A stretch of DNA of 64,000 nucleotides from Cannabis sativa (GCF_029168945.1 NC_083603.1:45394406-45458405); one strand, 5' to 3'; positions 47,702 to 60,832 are shown, counted from the first letter of the stretch. Translations and numbers: made by a program. The notes: a model not told the origin generated them from the sequence alone.

Positions 47702-50700
47702 ATGGAGTCCACATCTTCCGATCCTGCTCCAGCTCCCAGAACCTCGACGGCTGCTGCCAATCCGAATCCACCCCAGCTGCACTCCAACTGGAACCCCTTC
47801 TCAAACTCTTTAACCTCTATTCTTACTGTTAAACTTGATAGAACTAACTTCCTTTCTTGGAAATCTCAAGTGATCCCCACTGTTATTGGACATGAACTGG
47901 ACGAGATCTTGCTTGCTGGTACTCCACCTCTGCAGCGACTAGTCAATGGAGAACCAAATCCTGAATACATCCGATGGAAACGCAAGGATCATCTCTTGTT
48001 GTCTTGGCTGCGATCTTCCATGACCGAAGGAGTTCTTGCCTCCGTTGCAAGCTTTTCCTCCTCCCATTCGGTCTGGCGTGCTCTTGAACAAAAGTTCTCA
48101 AGTCAATCTAAAGCACGGTTGCTTCAACTCAAGAATCAGTTTTCTACAATTCGAAAAGGCAGCCAAACCATCTCCGATTATGTTGACAAGATCCAGTTTA
48201 TTGCTGATTCTCTTGCTGTTGCAGGTTCTCAAATTGACGATCAAGATCTCATCCTCCAGTTGCTTAATGGTCTTGGACCTGAGTATGATCCAATCGTGTC
48301 CGGGATCACAGCAAGAAGTGATGTTCTTTCCTTTGAAGAAGTTCAAGCCTTGTTACTCTCCCATGAAAGTCGGCTAGAACATCACTCCTCTGTCACAGAT
48401 CACACTATGAAACTTCAAGCCAATGTTGCCTTCACTGGTCCTAGGAACAACACTTATCGTCCTCCTCAAATGTCCAAACCTGGAGGCAGATGCAACTATC
48501 GTGGTCCTACTTCACAAAGCCGTCCTTTGTGTCAACTATGTCTTCGGTATGGTCATACCGCACCAGTATGCCATTATCGTTATGACAGAAACTGGGTTAC
48601 CCCCAAACAAGGATCCAATAATTCATCTGCCACTAATATCAATAATCCTCCCCGTGCTTACATGGCTGAACATGAATTTGATTATGATCCTCAAGCCTTT
48701 GCCACTTCCTTCATTCCTGATTTTGGCGATGACTCAGGATGGTTTGTTGACACTGGCGCCACCAATCATGTCACAAATGGCCTTGAAAATCTTGACTCTG
48801 TTGTTGCCTATCCTGGTTCAGAAGGCCTAGCTGTTAGAGACGGTAAGAAGCTTCTTATCTCTAACATTGGTTTAGCTACCTTACCTACTAGTAAAAATAC
48901 TCATCTAAATTTACAATATGTCCTTCATGTTCCTGCAATGACCAAGAATTTAGTTAGTGTTTCTCAACTCACTAATGATAATCTTGTGTTTCTTGAATTT
49001 CACAAAACATGTTGCTTCGTCAAGGACAAGCAAACCGGGACAGTGTTGCTCAAGAAGACTTAAAGATGGCTTATATGTGCTAGAAGAATGTTCAAACCCA
49101 TCACACAAAGAAGGCTTAAAGACAAGTGTGTCCACTAGTTACAAACCTACTGCTATTAATTGTTCTACTTCTTTCCAATTTCCAAATGTAATGAATACTG
49201 ATTCCTGTAATTCAATACATATCAATAAAGACAATTTTGCTCAACTATCTCTTTATCACCCCATTGCCTTGCAAACTAGTGTCAAAACTGATATTAACAC
49301 TTGACACCATAGGCTAGGACACCCTTCATCTACCATATTACACAAAATCCTGTCTCATGTTTCCCACAGTGGCACCACCCAACAACTCCAATTTTGTCAT
49401 GCCTGCCAACTTGGCAAAAGCCATAAACAACCATTCTCTAGCACAAATTCCAAAGCCTCACAACCCCTTGAGCTCATACACACAGATTTTTGGGGTCCTT
49501 CTCACATCAAATCCAAAGATGGGTACTTTTACTACATTCACTTCCTTGATGATTATAGCCGCTACACATGGATTTATCCTTTAACTCAAAAGTCTCAAGC
49601 TCTTGACATGTTTGTTAAGTTCAAGGCCATGGTAGAAAAACAATTTAATCTACCTATCAAGAAAGTTCAAGCCGATTGGGGAGGGGAGTATAGACCTTTC
49701 TCTACATTTCTTAGTGATCAAGGGATTCACTTTCAACATCCTTGTCCCAAAACAAGTGAACAAAATGGAAGAGCTGAGCGCAAACATCGTCATATCACAG
49801 AAATGGGACTCACTTTACTTGCTCATTCTGGCCTCGACTTCTCTTACTGGTGGCATGCTTTTCACACAGCTGTATTCCTAATAAATAGGTTACCTACTCC
49901 TGTTCTCAACTATTCAAATCCTACTGAAAGTCTTCTTGGTCAGGTACCAGATTACACAATACTAAAACCCTTTGGTTGTGCATGTTACCCTCACCTCAGA
50001 CCGTACAACAGACACAAAATGGAATTTCGGACACAACAATGTGTCTTTCTTGGGTACTCATCATCTCACAAAGGTTATTTGTGTGAAAGTATGGAAGGAA
50101 GAATCTTTATTGCACGCCATGTAATTTTCAATGAGCAAGTGTTCCCTGCCACATCCCAAAATCAGCCAACAAAGGTACACTCATCTATTCCCTCTCTTGT
50201 CCCATCTGCCACATTTGTTACTACTGAAAATATATCTCAATACCCCACACAGTCCACTGTTATACAACCTATACCTATTATTCAAGGACATTATTCACGT
50301 GTTCCTGTGCACCCCACTCAACACCCTACTCCATTAAACAATGAAGGACATGTCACTATCCCACATACATCACCTATTGCCCATCCTATACCAGAAAACA
50401 CGGTTCCAGCTGCCCCACCCACACTTAACCCCATACCACATCCTGACAACATTTTCCCACCATTATCCACCCATACCTCTCATCAACCTACCCCTGTTAC
50501 ACCTCATACGACTTGTCCTTCCACAACCAATACAATCCTACCCATACCACCAACTACCTCCACTCAACACCTTAACAATGACCATATCCTTCCACCAACT
50601 ACCACCAGAACTCATAACATGGTCACAAGATCTCAAAGTGGGATATACAAACCAAAGTCTTATATTGCTACTAAACACCCATTGCCCGAATCTCTTCTCC

Positions 50701-52268
50701 CTTCTGAACCAAGATCACTCAAGGCTGCCTTAGCTGATCCAAAGTGGCACAATGCAATGGATACTGAGATGAGTGCACTTAAGAAAGCAAGAACATGGAC
50801 ACTTGTTCCATATGACTCTTCCATGAATGTTATTGGGTGTAAATGGGTACATAGAGTAAAGCTTAACAAAGATGGTTCTCTCAATAGATAAAAATCACGA
50901 TTGGTGGCAAAAGGATATCTACAAGAAGCTGGGATTGAATTTGATGAAACCTACAGTCCAGTGGTTAAACCAACAACGGTTCGCACTGTTTTATCCTTGG
51001 CTGTTACTCATAATTGGAATGTGTCTCAGTTGGATGTCACAAATGCATTCCTCAATGGGCCTTTGAATGAAACAGTTTATATGCGCCAGCCCCCTGGCTT
51101 TGAAGATTCAACTCACCCAACTCATGTTTGTAAGTTACAAAAAGCTCTATATGGTCTCAAACAAGCCCCAAGGGCTTGGAATGATCGGCTGAGACAAACA
51201 TTGGTGTCCTGGGGTTTTCAAGGCTCTCGTGCAGACAGTTCATTGTTCATATATGGCACAGGTTCAATTCTTGTCATTCTCCTTGTGTATGTAGATGACA
51301 TACTCATCACTGGACCAAATTCAGCCTTGGTTTCGAAACTTGTTTCAGATTTGAACAAGTCCTTTTCTCTTAAAGATTTGGGACAGGTGCATTATTTCTT
51401 GGGAGTAGAAATTTATAGAGACAATACTGGAATGTACTTGTCTCAAACTAAATATGTAACTGACCTTCTTGTGAAGTTACATATGGAAGGTGCAAAATCT
51501 TGTCCGAATCCCACAAGCTCCAGTGTAAAATTGTCTTTAACTAATGGCGAACCGTTTTCAGACATCACTCTATACAGAAGCACACTTGGTGCTCTTCAAT
51601 ATTTGTCACTTACTTGTCCTGATGTGGCATTTATCATAAACAAACTGAGCCAATTTCTTCATGCACCGACTACAGTACACTGGGAAGCTTGTAAAAAGTT
51701 ACTACGATACTTAAAAGGGACTGTCAAACATGGCCTATGGTTGCGGCCATCCTCTTCCACATCTCTTCAAGCCTACTCTGATGCTGATTGGGCCAGCTGT
51801 ATTGATGATCGCAGGTCCACTGGTGGTTACTTGGTATTCCTTGGAGACAATCTCATCAGCTGGTCAGCAAAGAAGCAACACGTTGTTGCTCGTTCCAGCA
51901 CGGAAAGTGAGTTCACAGCTTTGGCTAATGCAGCTGCTGAACTCAAATGGATTCGGTCGCTGCTGCAAGAACTTCAAGTTTCTATGGTGCATACTCCAGT
52001 CATTTGGGTAGATAACCAAAGCGCTTCCACTCTCGCTGCCAACCCAGTCTTTCACGCGAGGTCTAAACACATTGAAATCGACCTCCATTTCGTTAGAGAA
52101 CAGATTTTAGACAACAAAGTTTCTGTTAGATATGTTCCATCTTTAGATCAGGCTGCCGATATTTTGACAAAGGCCTTGTCTACTGAACGATTTTTGTATC
52201 TAAAAACCAAACTTCAAATGGTGTCCACACCATTTAGTTTGAGGGGGGATGTTAGTATAGATGGTTAA
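47702..52268 (+). pseudogene. Copia gag-pol of the 5.0-kb element, disabled
   Basis: The ATG at 47702 opens gag (LDRTNFLSWKSQVIPT), zinc knuckle CQLCLRYGHTAPVC (about 48535) and protease WFVDTGATNHVT (about 48745). Lesions follow: a frameshift at about 49060 after TGTVLLK, a TGA at about 49302 where integrase HHRLGHPS begins (Trp expected), and a TAA at about 50889 just before KSRLVAKGY. Between and after them are integrase (HTDFWGP, ADWGGEY, GRAERKHRH), RT ([23 protein letters not shown]) and RNase H ([23 protein letters not shown]). All domains are present but cannot be made from one frame. Confidence 0.88.
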
Positions 52269-52460
52269 TTCTGTAATTTCAGTTAGTTCTTCTAACTAAT
52301 TTCTGTTATTTGTTTGTAACTGTTTCTTTCATTTTAGTTGTCTCTTGTGTATATAAACAGACCTTCAGTGAATAAAGAACTGTGTTCTGGGTTTACTCTC
52401 TCTCCTGCATACTCTGCATTTTTCTGTTTCTTCTTTTCTTCATACTCTGAAGATCTCACA
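52250..52460 (+). repeat. 3' LTR of the 5.0-kb copia element
   Basis: About 97 percent identical by eye to the 5' LTR; followed by AGCAC. Confidence 0.92.
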
Positions 52461-52488
52461 AGCACCAATGCCTTTAAAGATTTGTCTT

Positions 52489-54144
52489 TGATGGAAATTA
52501 TTTGTTCTAACCAACACACTTTAAGAAGCAAAATTAATATTATATGTAAATTGATATTTTTCTAAAATTATTATTTTATGTATCCACAAAATAATAGTGT
52601 CAGTTTTATAACTAATACAACTTGCACACTTTGTTTCAGGCCCAAAAACAAGGAGCCCAACAACCAATCAAGTCAATATTCTCTTGCCAATTTCTATCAA
52701 TGCAACAAGAGTCACAAAGACTCTTTATTTCAGCCCAGCAAGAATAAAGATCAGCCCAAGAGAAAGCAACCCAATTCCATATTCTCTCTCCAATCAAAGG
52801 TTAACCTTTTTCACACTTTGTTTATTTAATTACTTCGGTCAGAGTGAAGAGTCAAACAAGACTCTCCATTTCACTCAATAATTTGGCCCAACAAGAGAAG
52901 CAGCCCACCTAGATAAAACCCTAAGAAACTCAATATAAAAGATATCTTTTCTAACCCTAGTATTCACTACCTACGGCAGCCACAATATTCCTTCACCAAA
53001 AAAAATTCAAACCTTTTCAAATATATTCTCTCTTTCTCTCAAACGGCAGCAGCTAGGGTTCTAGGGTTCTAAATGTTTTTCTTTTCTCTTCTTCTTCTTT
53101 TCTTTACAGCAACAACTAGGGTTTTATGGTGTTCTAATTTCTTCAAGCTTCTTCTTATCTCTACTAATGGCAGCCACAAAATGGTAAAGCTTTCTATCTC
53201 TTCTTTTTGTTACAGCAACTAAGATTCTATGGGTTCTAATATTTTTTCCTTTTTTTTTTCTTGCTACGGGTTCTAAGGTTAGGGTTCTTCAAAAATATTT
53301 CTTTTCTTCTTTGCAGCCTCTACCCGAACCAAGAATAACCCAAACAACCCACAAAGCTTCTACCCGAAACTATGCCTAGAACACTCACTCACTCAAAAAC
53401 CGAACCCAGAAAAACTTAAGCTTCTACCCGAAAATACAAACCCCAAAAACACTACACACTCACGACCAAAACCCAAACCGAAAAACACACCCCGAAATAT
53501 AGCAAGAACACTCAATACACACACAAATACAAATACCAGAAAATAATAAGAGTGAGATGAGAGAATGCAAACAGTGATTAAAGTAGATGACACCAAAACT
53601 TTGATCTCGGAGTTCGCCCAAAACAACCGGCTACTTCTCCGTCAAGCCCTCAAAGCTTGAATCCATTCATCTAAAAAATAGGTTACAATCATTGATTTAC
53701 AACCTTATATTTCTCTCTGTTTTTCTCACTTTTGATACTAACAAAACTCTCTTTTCTTTTACATGAACATCTCTAGGAGGAGCTCACATGGAGATGACAA
53801 CTTTCAGCCAAAAGGCTGACTTTTTCTCTGTTGTTATTTTCTGTTGTTGTTCTCTCTGGCTGTCCCTCTCTATTTTTGCTCTGTATATTATTGCTTGTAT
53901 CTCTTGTTTTTGTATATGAGAAAAATACCTCCTTTTATACTAATCTGTGATTCTGATCTAGGGCAGAGCCCTAGAGTAATATTTGTAACTGATTTTGTAA
54001 CTGCTTCAGTTGTAACTGTCTTTGTAACTGTCTTTATATTCTTTAGTCTTGATCTTTGCTGTATCTGATAAAAGGGTATATTTGTCAAACCCTGTGAGTG
54101 GTATTAATTCAACTTAAGGGTAAATAAGTGAATCTGTAACAACA
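52489..54144 (-). repeat. 3' LTR of the minus-strand copia element
   Basis: 1656 bp. On the plus strand it starts TGATGGAAATT (the expected TGTTGG has one substitution) and ends TGTAACAACA. ORFs within it are duplicates of those in the other LTR and not genes. Confidence 0.9.
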
Positions 54145-54216
54145 AATTCCACCCAGATTCTTTTATTTACCCAAGGATAGTTGATGATGCTATGAGGGCT
54201 TGAATGACCCCAAGGG

Positions 54217-57200
54217 TCAGTACCATTTGTTTATCCCTAGCAAGTTCAGTTTGAGCTTAGCTAGGATAAACACATTGTTCTTCATGCTTGTGACAGCTCC
54301 TTGTGTCACCTTGTTTTTCTCCCTTGCATAGATCAAGTCACAAAGCCCTTCCATTTGGTTTTGTGACTTTCTAAACGCAAGTATAACACATGTTGTCTTC
54401 TTTAAGTATCTTAAAATCCATATGATAATCAACTTATGTATCTTCCCAGTCAATACCATATACTTGCTAACAGCAACTATAGTATATGTTGTATCTGGTA
54501 TGGTACTCAACATGTAATACATCTTTGAACCGATCTCATTAGAGTTGAGGATCTTACTCATATCCTCCAACTCTTTATTTGTCTTACTGCATTTTTCTTT
54601 ATGTCTAAAGGGCCACATATGTTTCACAACACTCTTTCCCTTGGGTTCTGGAACACAAACCCAAGTCTTCTCTTTACTTAAAGAGTCTGTCTCTTCATCC
54701 ATAGCACAGTTCCACTTCTTAGCATTTTTGCTCTTCATAGGTTCACCACAACTTTCTGGTTTGTTCTTCTGTCCTTGCAAAGCACTTAACAGTGCATAGG
54801 AAATGTCTTCATTCCAAATGTTGAAGCTATACTTAGGATTCTATCTAGGTGCTCTTTTAACTTTGTCTCTAGTGAACTGGTAGTCTTCCAACTCCTCTGC
54901 TTGACTTTCCCTTAGGTTTCCTTGTTCCACATGAACGATGTTCTCTCCCTGTTCCACCTGAACAGTATTTTCTCCATGTTCCACTTGAATAGTGTTTTCT
55001 CCCTGTTCCACCTGAACAGTGTCTTCTCCCTATTCCACCTGAACAATATCTTCTCCCTGTTCCACATGAATAGTGTCTTCTCCTTGTTCCACCTGAACAG
55101 TGTTTTCTCCCTGTTCCACCTGAACAGTGTCTTCTCCCTGTTCCACCTGAACAGTATCTTCTCCCTGTTCCACCTGAACAGTGTTCTCTCCTTGTTCATC
55201 ACTTGGAGTAGTAGGTCTTAGATCAACGTTGATTGAGTTATCTGCACGGTTAGTACTAGGGCAAGAACCTAAAACATTTGGGTTAGTAGCAATGCATGGA
55301 AAAATATTTTCATTAAATATTGCATCTCTACTATTAATAGTTTTAAAACCTTTTTCTCTTACCCAAAGTCTATACCCTTTTGTTCCTTCTGAATATCCCA
55401 AAAATACACACTTTAGAACTCTAGGCTCTAACTTTCCATCTCCTTGGTGTGCATATGCTGCACACCCAAAAACTTTTAAGTGGGATAAATCTGGTGGTTT
55501 GCCGGACCATCTCTCTTCAGGGGTCTTTAACTCCACAGCACTTGATGGACTTTGGTTTATCAAATAAGCTGCTGTGAGTACTACTTCTCCCCGAAATCCC
55601 GTAGCTAACCCTGCTTGGAATAGGATGCACTTGGCTTTATTTAAAATAGTCTTGTTCATCCTCTCAGCTACTCCGGTTTGTTGTGGGTTTAATCTTACAG
55701 TCCTATGCCTTTGAATGTCATTATTCCTGCAATACATGTTAAACAAATTGTTGCAGAATTCTAGACCGTTATCGGCCCTAAGAGTCTTAACTCTTTTGTT
55801 AGTCAACTTTTCTATTGAAATTTTCCATCCTTGAAATTTATCAAAGGCATCATTTTTATGTTTCAAAAGAAAAACCCATACTTTCCTAGAGTAGTCATCC
55901 ACAATGGATAGAAAATAACTACTCCCCCCAAGAGTAGCTGTATTTTCTGGACCCCATAAATCAGCATGTATATATTCTAAAATTTCTTTAGAATTATGTG
56001 TCCCAATTTTAAATTTAAGCCTATGATGCTTACCCAATATGCAATGCTCACAAAAATCAACTTTACTTACTTTATCTTTGCACAAAAGATTTTGTTCACT
56101 CATGATTTGCAAACCTTTCTCACTCATGTGCCCAAGCCTTCTATGCCATAAGATTGCCTTAGAATCTTCAAGAGTTTCCTTTGTGTTGTGACAATGTGAA
56201 ACTGGTTCTCCCTTTAGGTAGTATAGACCTCCTTCCTTGTAGCCTTTCATTATGGTCATTGAACCTTTGCTTAGTTTCATTGTACATGTTTCAATCTTAC
56301 TCACAACACCAATGTCATCTAGCATACTTATAGAAATTAAATTTCTTGCTAAGTTAGGCACAAATCTTACCCCTGTAAGAGTTCTTACAATACCATCATA
56401 CATTTTAAAGCTCACATTACCTGAGCCTTCAATTTGGCATGTTTGGTTGTTGCCTAAGATGACTTTTCCTCCTTTAGATTCCCTGAAATCAAAAAGTAAA
56501 GATCTATTATTAGTCATGTGAAAAGTACATCCTGAATCTAAAATCCATTCATCTTTGAATTTAGATGCAGCAATGTAAACTTCTCCACTTTCATAGACAT
56601 CAGTTAGATTGGCTTCATGCTTATATCCCTTTTCCTTTGAGAAATGATTTTCTCCCTGATTTGAGTCACCATTGCTACCATCTGTTCTTCCTTTGTTACT
56701 TCTCTTCCAAAAATAACAGTCCCTTCTAATATGCCCCGGTTTACCACAGTGATAGCAGCCTTTAGGATCTTTCTGTCCTCTTGATGGAGACTTCCCATTT
56801 CCATATCTTCCACCCTTGGAAGAATCTTTACTGTTACTCCTTCCCCTATTGTTCCAAGGCTTCTTCTCATGAGGCCTTCCTCTACTCAAGTTCAGCTCAC
56901 CATTAGAGCTCCCCAACTTGTCATTCTTCATCTCTAAGTCCATAGACTTTAGTGCAGAGATGACTTCATCTAGGGTAATCGAAGTTCTTCCATACTTTAT
57001 TGCTATCTTTACATCCTTTTAGGATTCCGGTAATGAGTTGAGAATGATGATTGCCTGGTTTTCATCACTCAAAGCTTCTCCTTCTCCCGAGTTAGCCAAC
57101 TCTATATGCATCTTCAGAAATTCATCTAAGTTCTCTTCAAGACTTTTAGATCTATTCATCTTGTAGCCAAAGATCCTTTCTTTGAGAAAGATCTTGTTTG

Positions 57201-57513
57201 TTAGTGACTTTTGTTGGAATTGCACTTCCAACTTCCTCCATATCTTTGCTGGAGTTTCTTCCTTATCAACCAACCTAATGATTGCATCACTTAGGTTGAA
57301 TATGATAATCCCAGTAGCTGTTTCAAAATACTCTTCTTGCTGTATCTTAGTTGTTCCTTCAGGCCATTCAATGGGTTCTTCAAGGACCCTCAACAGCTTC
57401 TGTTGTGCCAGTAGAGATCTTATTTTCCTTCTCCATATTCTGTAGTCACCTGATCCATCAAACTTATCAACATCAACTTTAAAATTACTCATATTGTATT
57501 TGTTAAAAATCAA
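54217..57513 (-). pseudogene. Copia gag-pol of the minus-strand element, disabled and RT-deleted
   Basis: Reading leftward from about 57490: gag, an in-frame TAA at 57019-57021, zinc knuckle CYHCGKPGHIRRDC (about 56760), protease WILDSGCTFHMT (about 56550), integrase zinc finger WHRRLGHMSEKG, and DDE residues in HADLWGP, RADNGLEF and GVAERMNKT. A 27-bp tandem repeat then encodes VEQGEDTVQ units and contains a TAG at 55030. Beyond it the start of RT (KTWVCVPEPKGKSVV) joins directly to the RT end (YYMLSTIPDTTYTIV) and degraded RNase H, so the catalytic YVDD core is gone. Non-autonomous. Confidence 0.88.
54925..55200 (-). repeat. 27-bp in-frame minisatellite in the copia polyprotein
   Basis: About ten copies of CTGTTCCACCTGAACAGTG plus TTTTCTCC (plus strand), encoding nine-residue VEQGE(D/N)TVQ units between integrase and RT. 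It makes long ORFs on both strands that are artefacts. Confidence 0.9.
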
Positions 57514-57670
57514 ATTAGATAAAGGTTTAGAATGTTCTCCAAATCTCCAATATCTAATTCCTCCTCTTGATGTCCATCCTTGTGTCCTTGATTTTCAATG
57601 TCTTTCAAACTTGCTTCTTGATTGTATTATTTTGAATCTCTTTGCGGAAATAATTTGGCTCTGATACCAC

Positions 57671-59326
57671 TGTTGGAAATTATTTGTTCTAACCAACACA
57701 CTTTAAGAAGCAAAATTAATATTATATGCAAATTGGTATTTTTCTAAAATTATTATTTTATGTATCCACAAAATAATAGTGTCAATTTTATAACTAATAC
57801 AATTTGCACACTTTGTTTCAGGCCCAAAAACAAGGAGCCCAACAACCAATCAAGTCAATATTCTCTTGCCAATTTCTATCAATGCAACAAGAGTCACAAA
57901 GACTCTTTATTTCGGCCCAGCAAGAATAAAGATCAGCCCAAGAGAAAGCAACCCAATTCCATATTCTCTCCAATCAAAGGTTAACCTTTTTTCACACTTT
58001 GTTTATTTAATTACTTCGGTCAGAGTGAAGAGTCAAACAAGACTCTCCATTTCACTCAATAATTTGGCCCAACAAGAGAAGTAGCCCACCTAGATAAAAC
58101 CCTAAGAAACTCAATATAAAAGATATCTTTTCTAACCCTATTATTCACTACCTACGGCAGCCACAATATTCCTTCACCAAAAAAAATTCAAACCTTTTCA
58201 AATATATTCTCTCTTTCTCTCAAACGGCAGCAGCTAGGGTTTTAGGGTTCTAAATGTTTTTCTTTTCTCTTCTTCTTCTTTTCTTTACAGCAACAACTAG
58301 AGTTTTATGGGGTTCTAATTTCTTCAAGCTTCTTCTTATCTCTACTAATGGCAGCCACGAAATGGTAAAGATTTCTATCTCTTCTTTTTCTTACAGCAAC
58401 TAAGATTCTATGGGTTCTAATATTTTTTTCCTTTTTTTTTTCTTGCTACAGGTTCTAAGGTTAGGGTTCTTCAAAAATATTTCTTTTCTTCTTTGTAGCC
58501 TCTACCCGAACCAAGAACAACCCAAACAACTAACAAAGCTTCTACCCGAAACTATGCCTAGAACACTCACTCACTCAAAAACCGAACCCAGAAAAACTTA
58601 AGCTTCTACCCGAAAATACAAACCCCAAAAACACTACACACTCACGGCCAAAACCCAAACCGAAAAACACAACCCGAAATATAGCAAGAACACTCAATAC
58701 ACACACAAATACAAATACCAGAAAATAATAAGAGTGAGATGAGAGAATGCAAACAGTGATTAAAGTAGATGACACCAAAACTTTGATCTCGGAGTTCGCC
58801 CAAAACAACCGGCTACTTCTCCGTCAAGCCCTCAAAGCTTGAATCCATTCATCTCAAAAATAGGTTACAATCTTTGATTTACAACTTTATATTTCTCTCT
58901 GTTTTTCTCACTTTTGATACTAACAAAACTCTCTTTTCTTTTACATGAACATCTCTAGGAGGAGCTCACATGGAGATGACAACTCTCAGCCAAAAGGCTG
59001 ACTTTTTCTCTGTTGTTATTTTGTGTTGTTGTTCTCTCTGGCTGTGGCTCTCTATTTTTGCTCTGTATATTATTGCTTGCATCTCTTGTTTTTGTATCTG
59101 AGAAAAATACCTCCTTTTATACTAATCTGTGATTCTGATCTAGGGCAGAGCCCTAGAGTAATATTTGTAACTGATTTTGTAACTGCTTTAGTTGTAACTG
59201 TCTTTGTAACTGTCTTTATGTTCTTTAGTCTTGATCTTTGTTGTATCTGATGTAAGGGTATATTTGTCAAACCCTGTGAGTGATATTAATTCAACTTAAG
59301 GGTAAATAAGTGCATCTGTAACAACA
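57671..59326 (-). repeat. 5' LTR of the minus-strand copia element
   Basis: Plus-strand ends TGTTGGAAATT and TGTAACAACA; the same length as its partner, with scattered substitutions. The PBS lies immediately to its left. Confidence 0.92.
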
Positions 59327-59514
59327 GTCTTGTTATTTATACTCATGACTTGTTATCCTTTATTTATATATAATATTAAAAATATATTTATACATTTTTG
59401 TTTTGTGTAAGAAGATCTTTATGTATATTTTTTTTAATTAAGCATGATTGCGTATGTCTTAAAAAGATATTATACCAAGTAATGCATGTAATTAATATTG
59501 TAAATGCATATGCA

Positions 59515-60127
59515 GGACATGTTTGCCGCAGGAACTGATACAACCTTCATAGTCCTTGACTGGGCAATGATAGAGTTGATCACTAACCCCAAAGCATTAG
59601 AAGAAGCACAAGCTGAACTTCAAAGTGTTTTGGGAGAAAGAAAAGTGGTTTTAGAGAGTGATTTGCCTCAATTGAACTATATGAGAGCAGTCATTAAAGA
59701 GACTTTTAGACTACACCCTCCTGCACCAGTGTTAGTCCCTAGAGAATCTCTAGAGCATGTCACCATAGAGGGATATGATATTCCAGCCAAGACAAGGATC
59801 ATTGTCAATGCTTGGGCAATTGGAAGAGACCCAGAAACTTGGGAAGATCCAGAAATATTTAAACCAGAAAGATTTTTGAATAGCAGCATTGATTTCAAAG
59901 GCCAAGATTATGAGCTCATACCTTTTGGAGCTGGGAGAAGAGTATGCCCTGCTATTACATTTGGGATTGCTTCTATTGAGATTGCTCTTGCTCAGCTTCT
60001 CCATAGTTTTCATTGGGAACTTCCTCCTGGTGTTACTCCTAAAGATTTAGATATGACTGAAGTTTTTGGTATCACAATGCATAGGAAAGTTGGCTTGGAA
60101 GTCCTTGCCAAGCCTCGTTTTTCTTGA
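59515..60127 (+). pseudogene. Cytochrome P450 (CYP71-like) exon 2, open reading frame intact
   Basis: After the acceptor the frame encodes the I-helix oxygen-binding motif AGTDTT, the K-helix KETFR (ExxR), the FKPERF motif and the haem-binding loop PFGAGRRVCPA with the axial Cys. CYP71 members usually have Gly after CP, so Ala here is slightly unusual. The frame stops after the normal C-terminal AKPRFS. All 200 or so codons are undamaged, but the gene is a pseudogene because exon 1 has several lesions. Expected role if ancestral: an ER-bound monooxygenase of specialised metabolism. Confidence 0.9.
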
Positions 60128-60421
60128 AAATTGCTTATGGTAACAATAAAGGATTTTCTATATGGTTGGGTGAACTGTATTATTATAGATGGGTTATATT
60201 TTCTTAACTTGTTCTGAAGTGAGATCACTCGTAGCACTCAATAAAGTTAAGATTCATATTATTATTTATTATTAATATGAAATCAAGAATTTATGTTGTT
60301 TATTAGTTTTTTCTACCGAAAACATATATTTGTAACCCCCGAGTGTAACCCGAACATGTGTCCTATACTTAGAAAGGGCCCTGTGTAGTGCTAAAATGGG
60401 CTGAGATGCAAAATAACTCTA
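60128..60421. other. 3' flank of the P450 pseudogene
   Basis: No gene is seen. There is a possible polyadenylation-like CAATAAAG at 60239. It ends at the MITE target site. Confidence 0.4.
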
Positions 60422-60430
60422 ATTTAGAAA

Positions 60431-60832
60431 GGCTAATTAGGATTGTTACCCCTTGAACTTTAACATGTACCAAATCATGTCCCCTGAACTTTTAAGGTTG
60501 TTGAAAATGCCCCCTGAACTATAGACATTGTTGGATTTAAGGACTTTTGTCTAATTTCATTCAATTTTACTATTTCAGTGATTGCTTATGTACTAAATCA
60601 TGTTTCCCGGATTTTGATATCTACCAAATCATGCCCCTCGAACTTTGACATGTACTAAATTATGGCCCCTGAACTTTCATCCCTGTCAGACTTTTTTACT
60701 AAAATTAGAAAAAAAAAAAGTCCTTAAATCTAACAATCTCAATAGTTCAGGGGTATTTTTAACGGCCTTAAAAGTTCAGGGGGCATGATTTGGTACATGT
60801 CAAAGTTCAGGGGGCAAAAATCCTAATTAGAC
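60431..60832. mobile_element. Fold-back MULE-type MITE, copy 2
   Basis: TIRs GGCTAATTAGG and CCTAATTAGAC, flanked by a perfect 9-bp duplication ATTTAGAAA (60422-60430 and 60833-60841). Inner arms carry CCCTGAACTTT-type blocks in inverted orientation. Same family as 36746-37144. The 9-bp duplication points to the Mutator superfamily. Non-coding. Confidence 0.88.

Larger units (their letters stand above)
47460..52460 (+). mobile_element. Ty1/copia element (Ale-like), 5.0 kb, mutated
   Basis: Two 211-bp LTRs (47460-47670 and 52250-52460) with TGTTAG...CTCACA ends differ at about six positions. The target duplication AGCAC is at 47455-47459 and 52461-52465. A PBS TGGTATCAG abuts the 5' LTR, and the purine tract GAGGGGGGA precedes the 3' LTR. 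A TATATAAAC box lies in the LTR. Three coding lesions make it non-autonomous. Confidence 0.92.
52489..59326 (-). mobile_element. Ty1/copia element (Tork-like) with 1.66-kb LTRs, minus strand, defective
   Basis: LTRs at 52489-54144 and 57671-59326 are nearly identical, with target duplication GTCTT (52484-52488 and 59327-59331). The PBS complement CTGATACCA lies just left of the right LTR, so the right LTR is the 5' one and transcription runs leftward. A purine tract GGGTGGAATT adjoins the left LTR. The gag type (DKFDGSGDYRIWRRKIRSLL) and the TNT1-like pol suggest the Tork lineage (inference). RT is mostly deleted. Confidence 0.92.
47288..59514 (+). other. Intron of the P450 pseudogene with two copia insertions
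   Basis: Without the two elements the intron would be only about 380 bp (47288-47459, 52466-52488, 59332-59514). The acceptor ATATGCAG before DMFAAGTDTT is canonical. Confidence 0.75.

Noticed and set aside
53393..54088. ORFs on both strands repeated at 58575-59270
   Set aside because: Duplicated because they lie in the two LTRs of the minus-strand copia; low-complexity content and no domain.
54912..55221. Long ORFs on both strands with FSLFHLNSV or WNREKTLFR repeats
   Set aside because: Alternative frames of the 27-bp minisatellite whose true frame encodes VEQGEDTVQ units.
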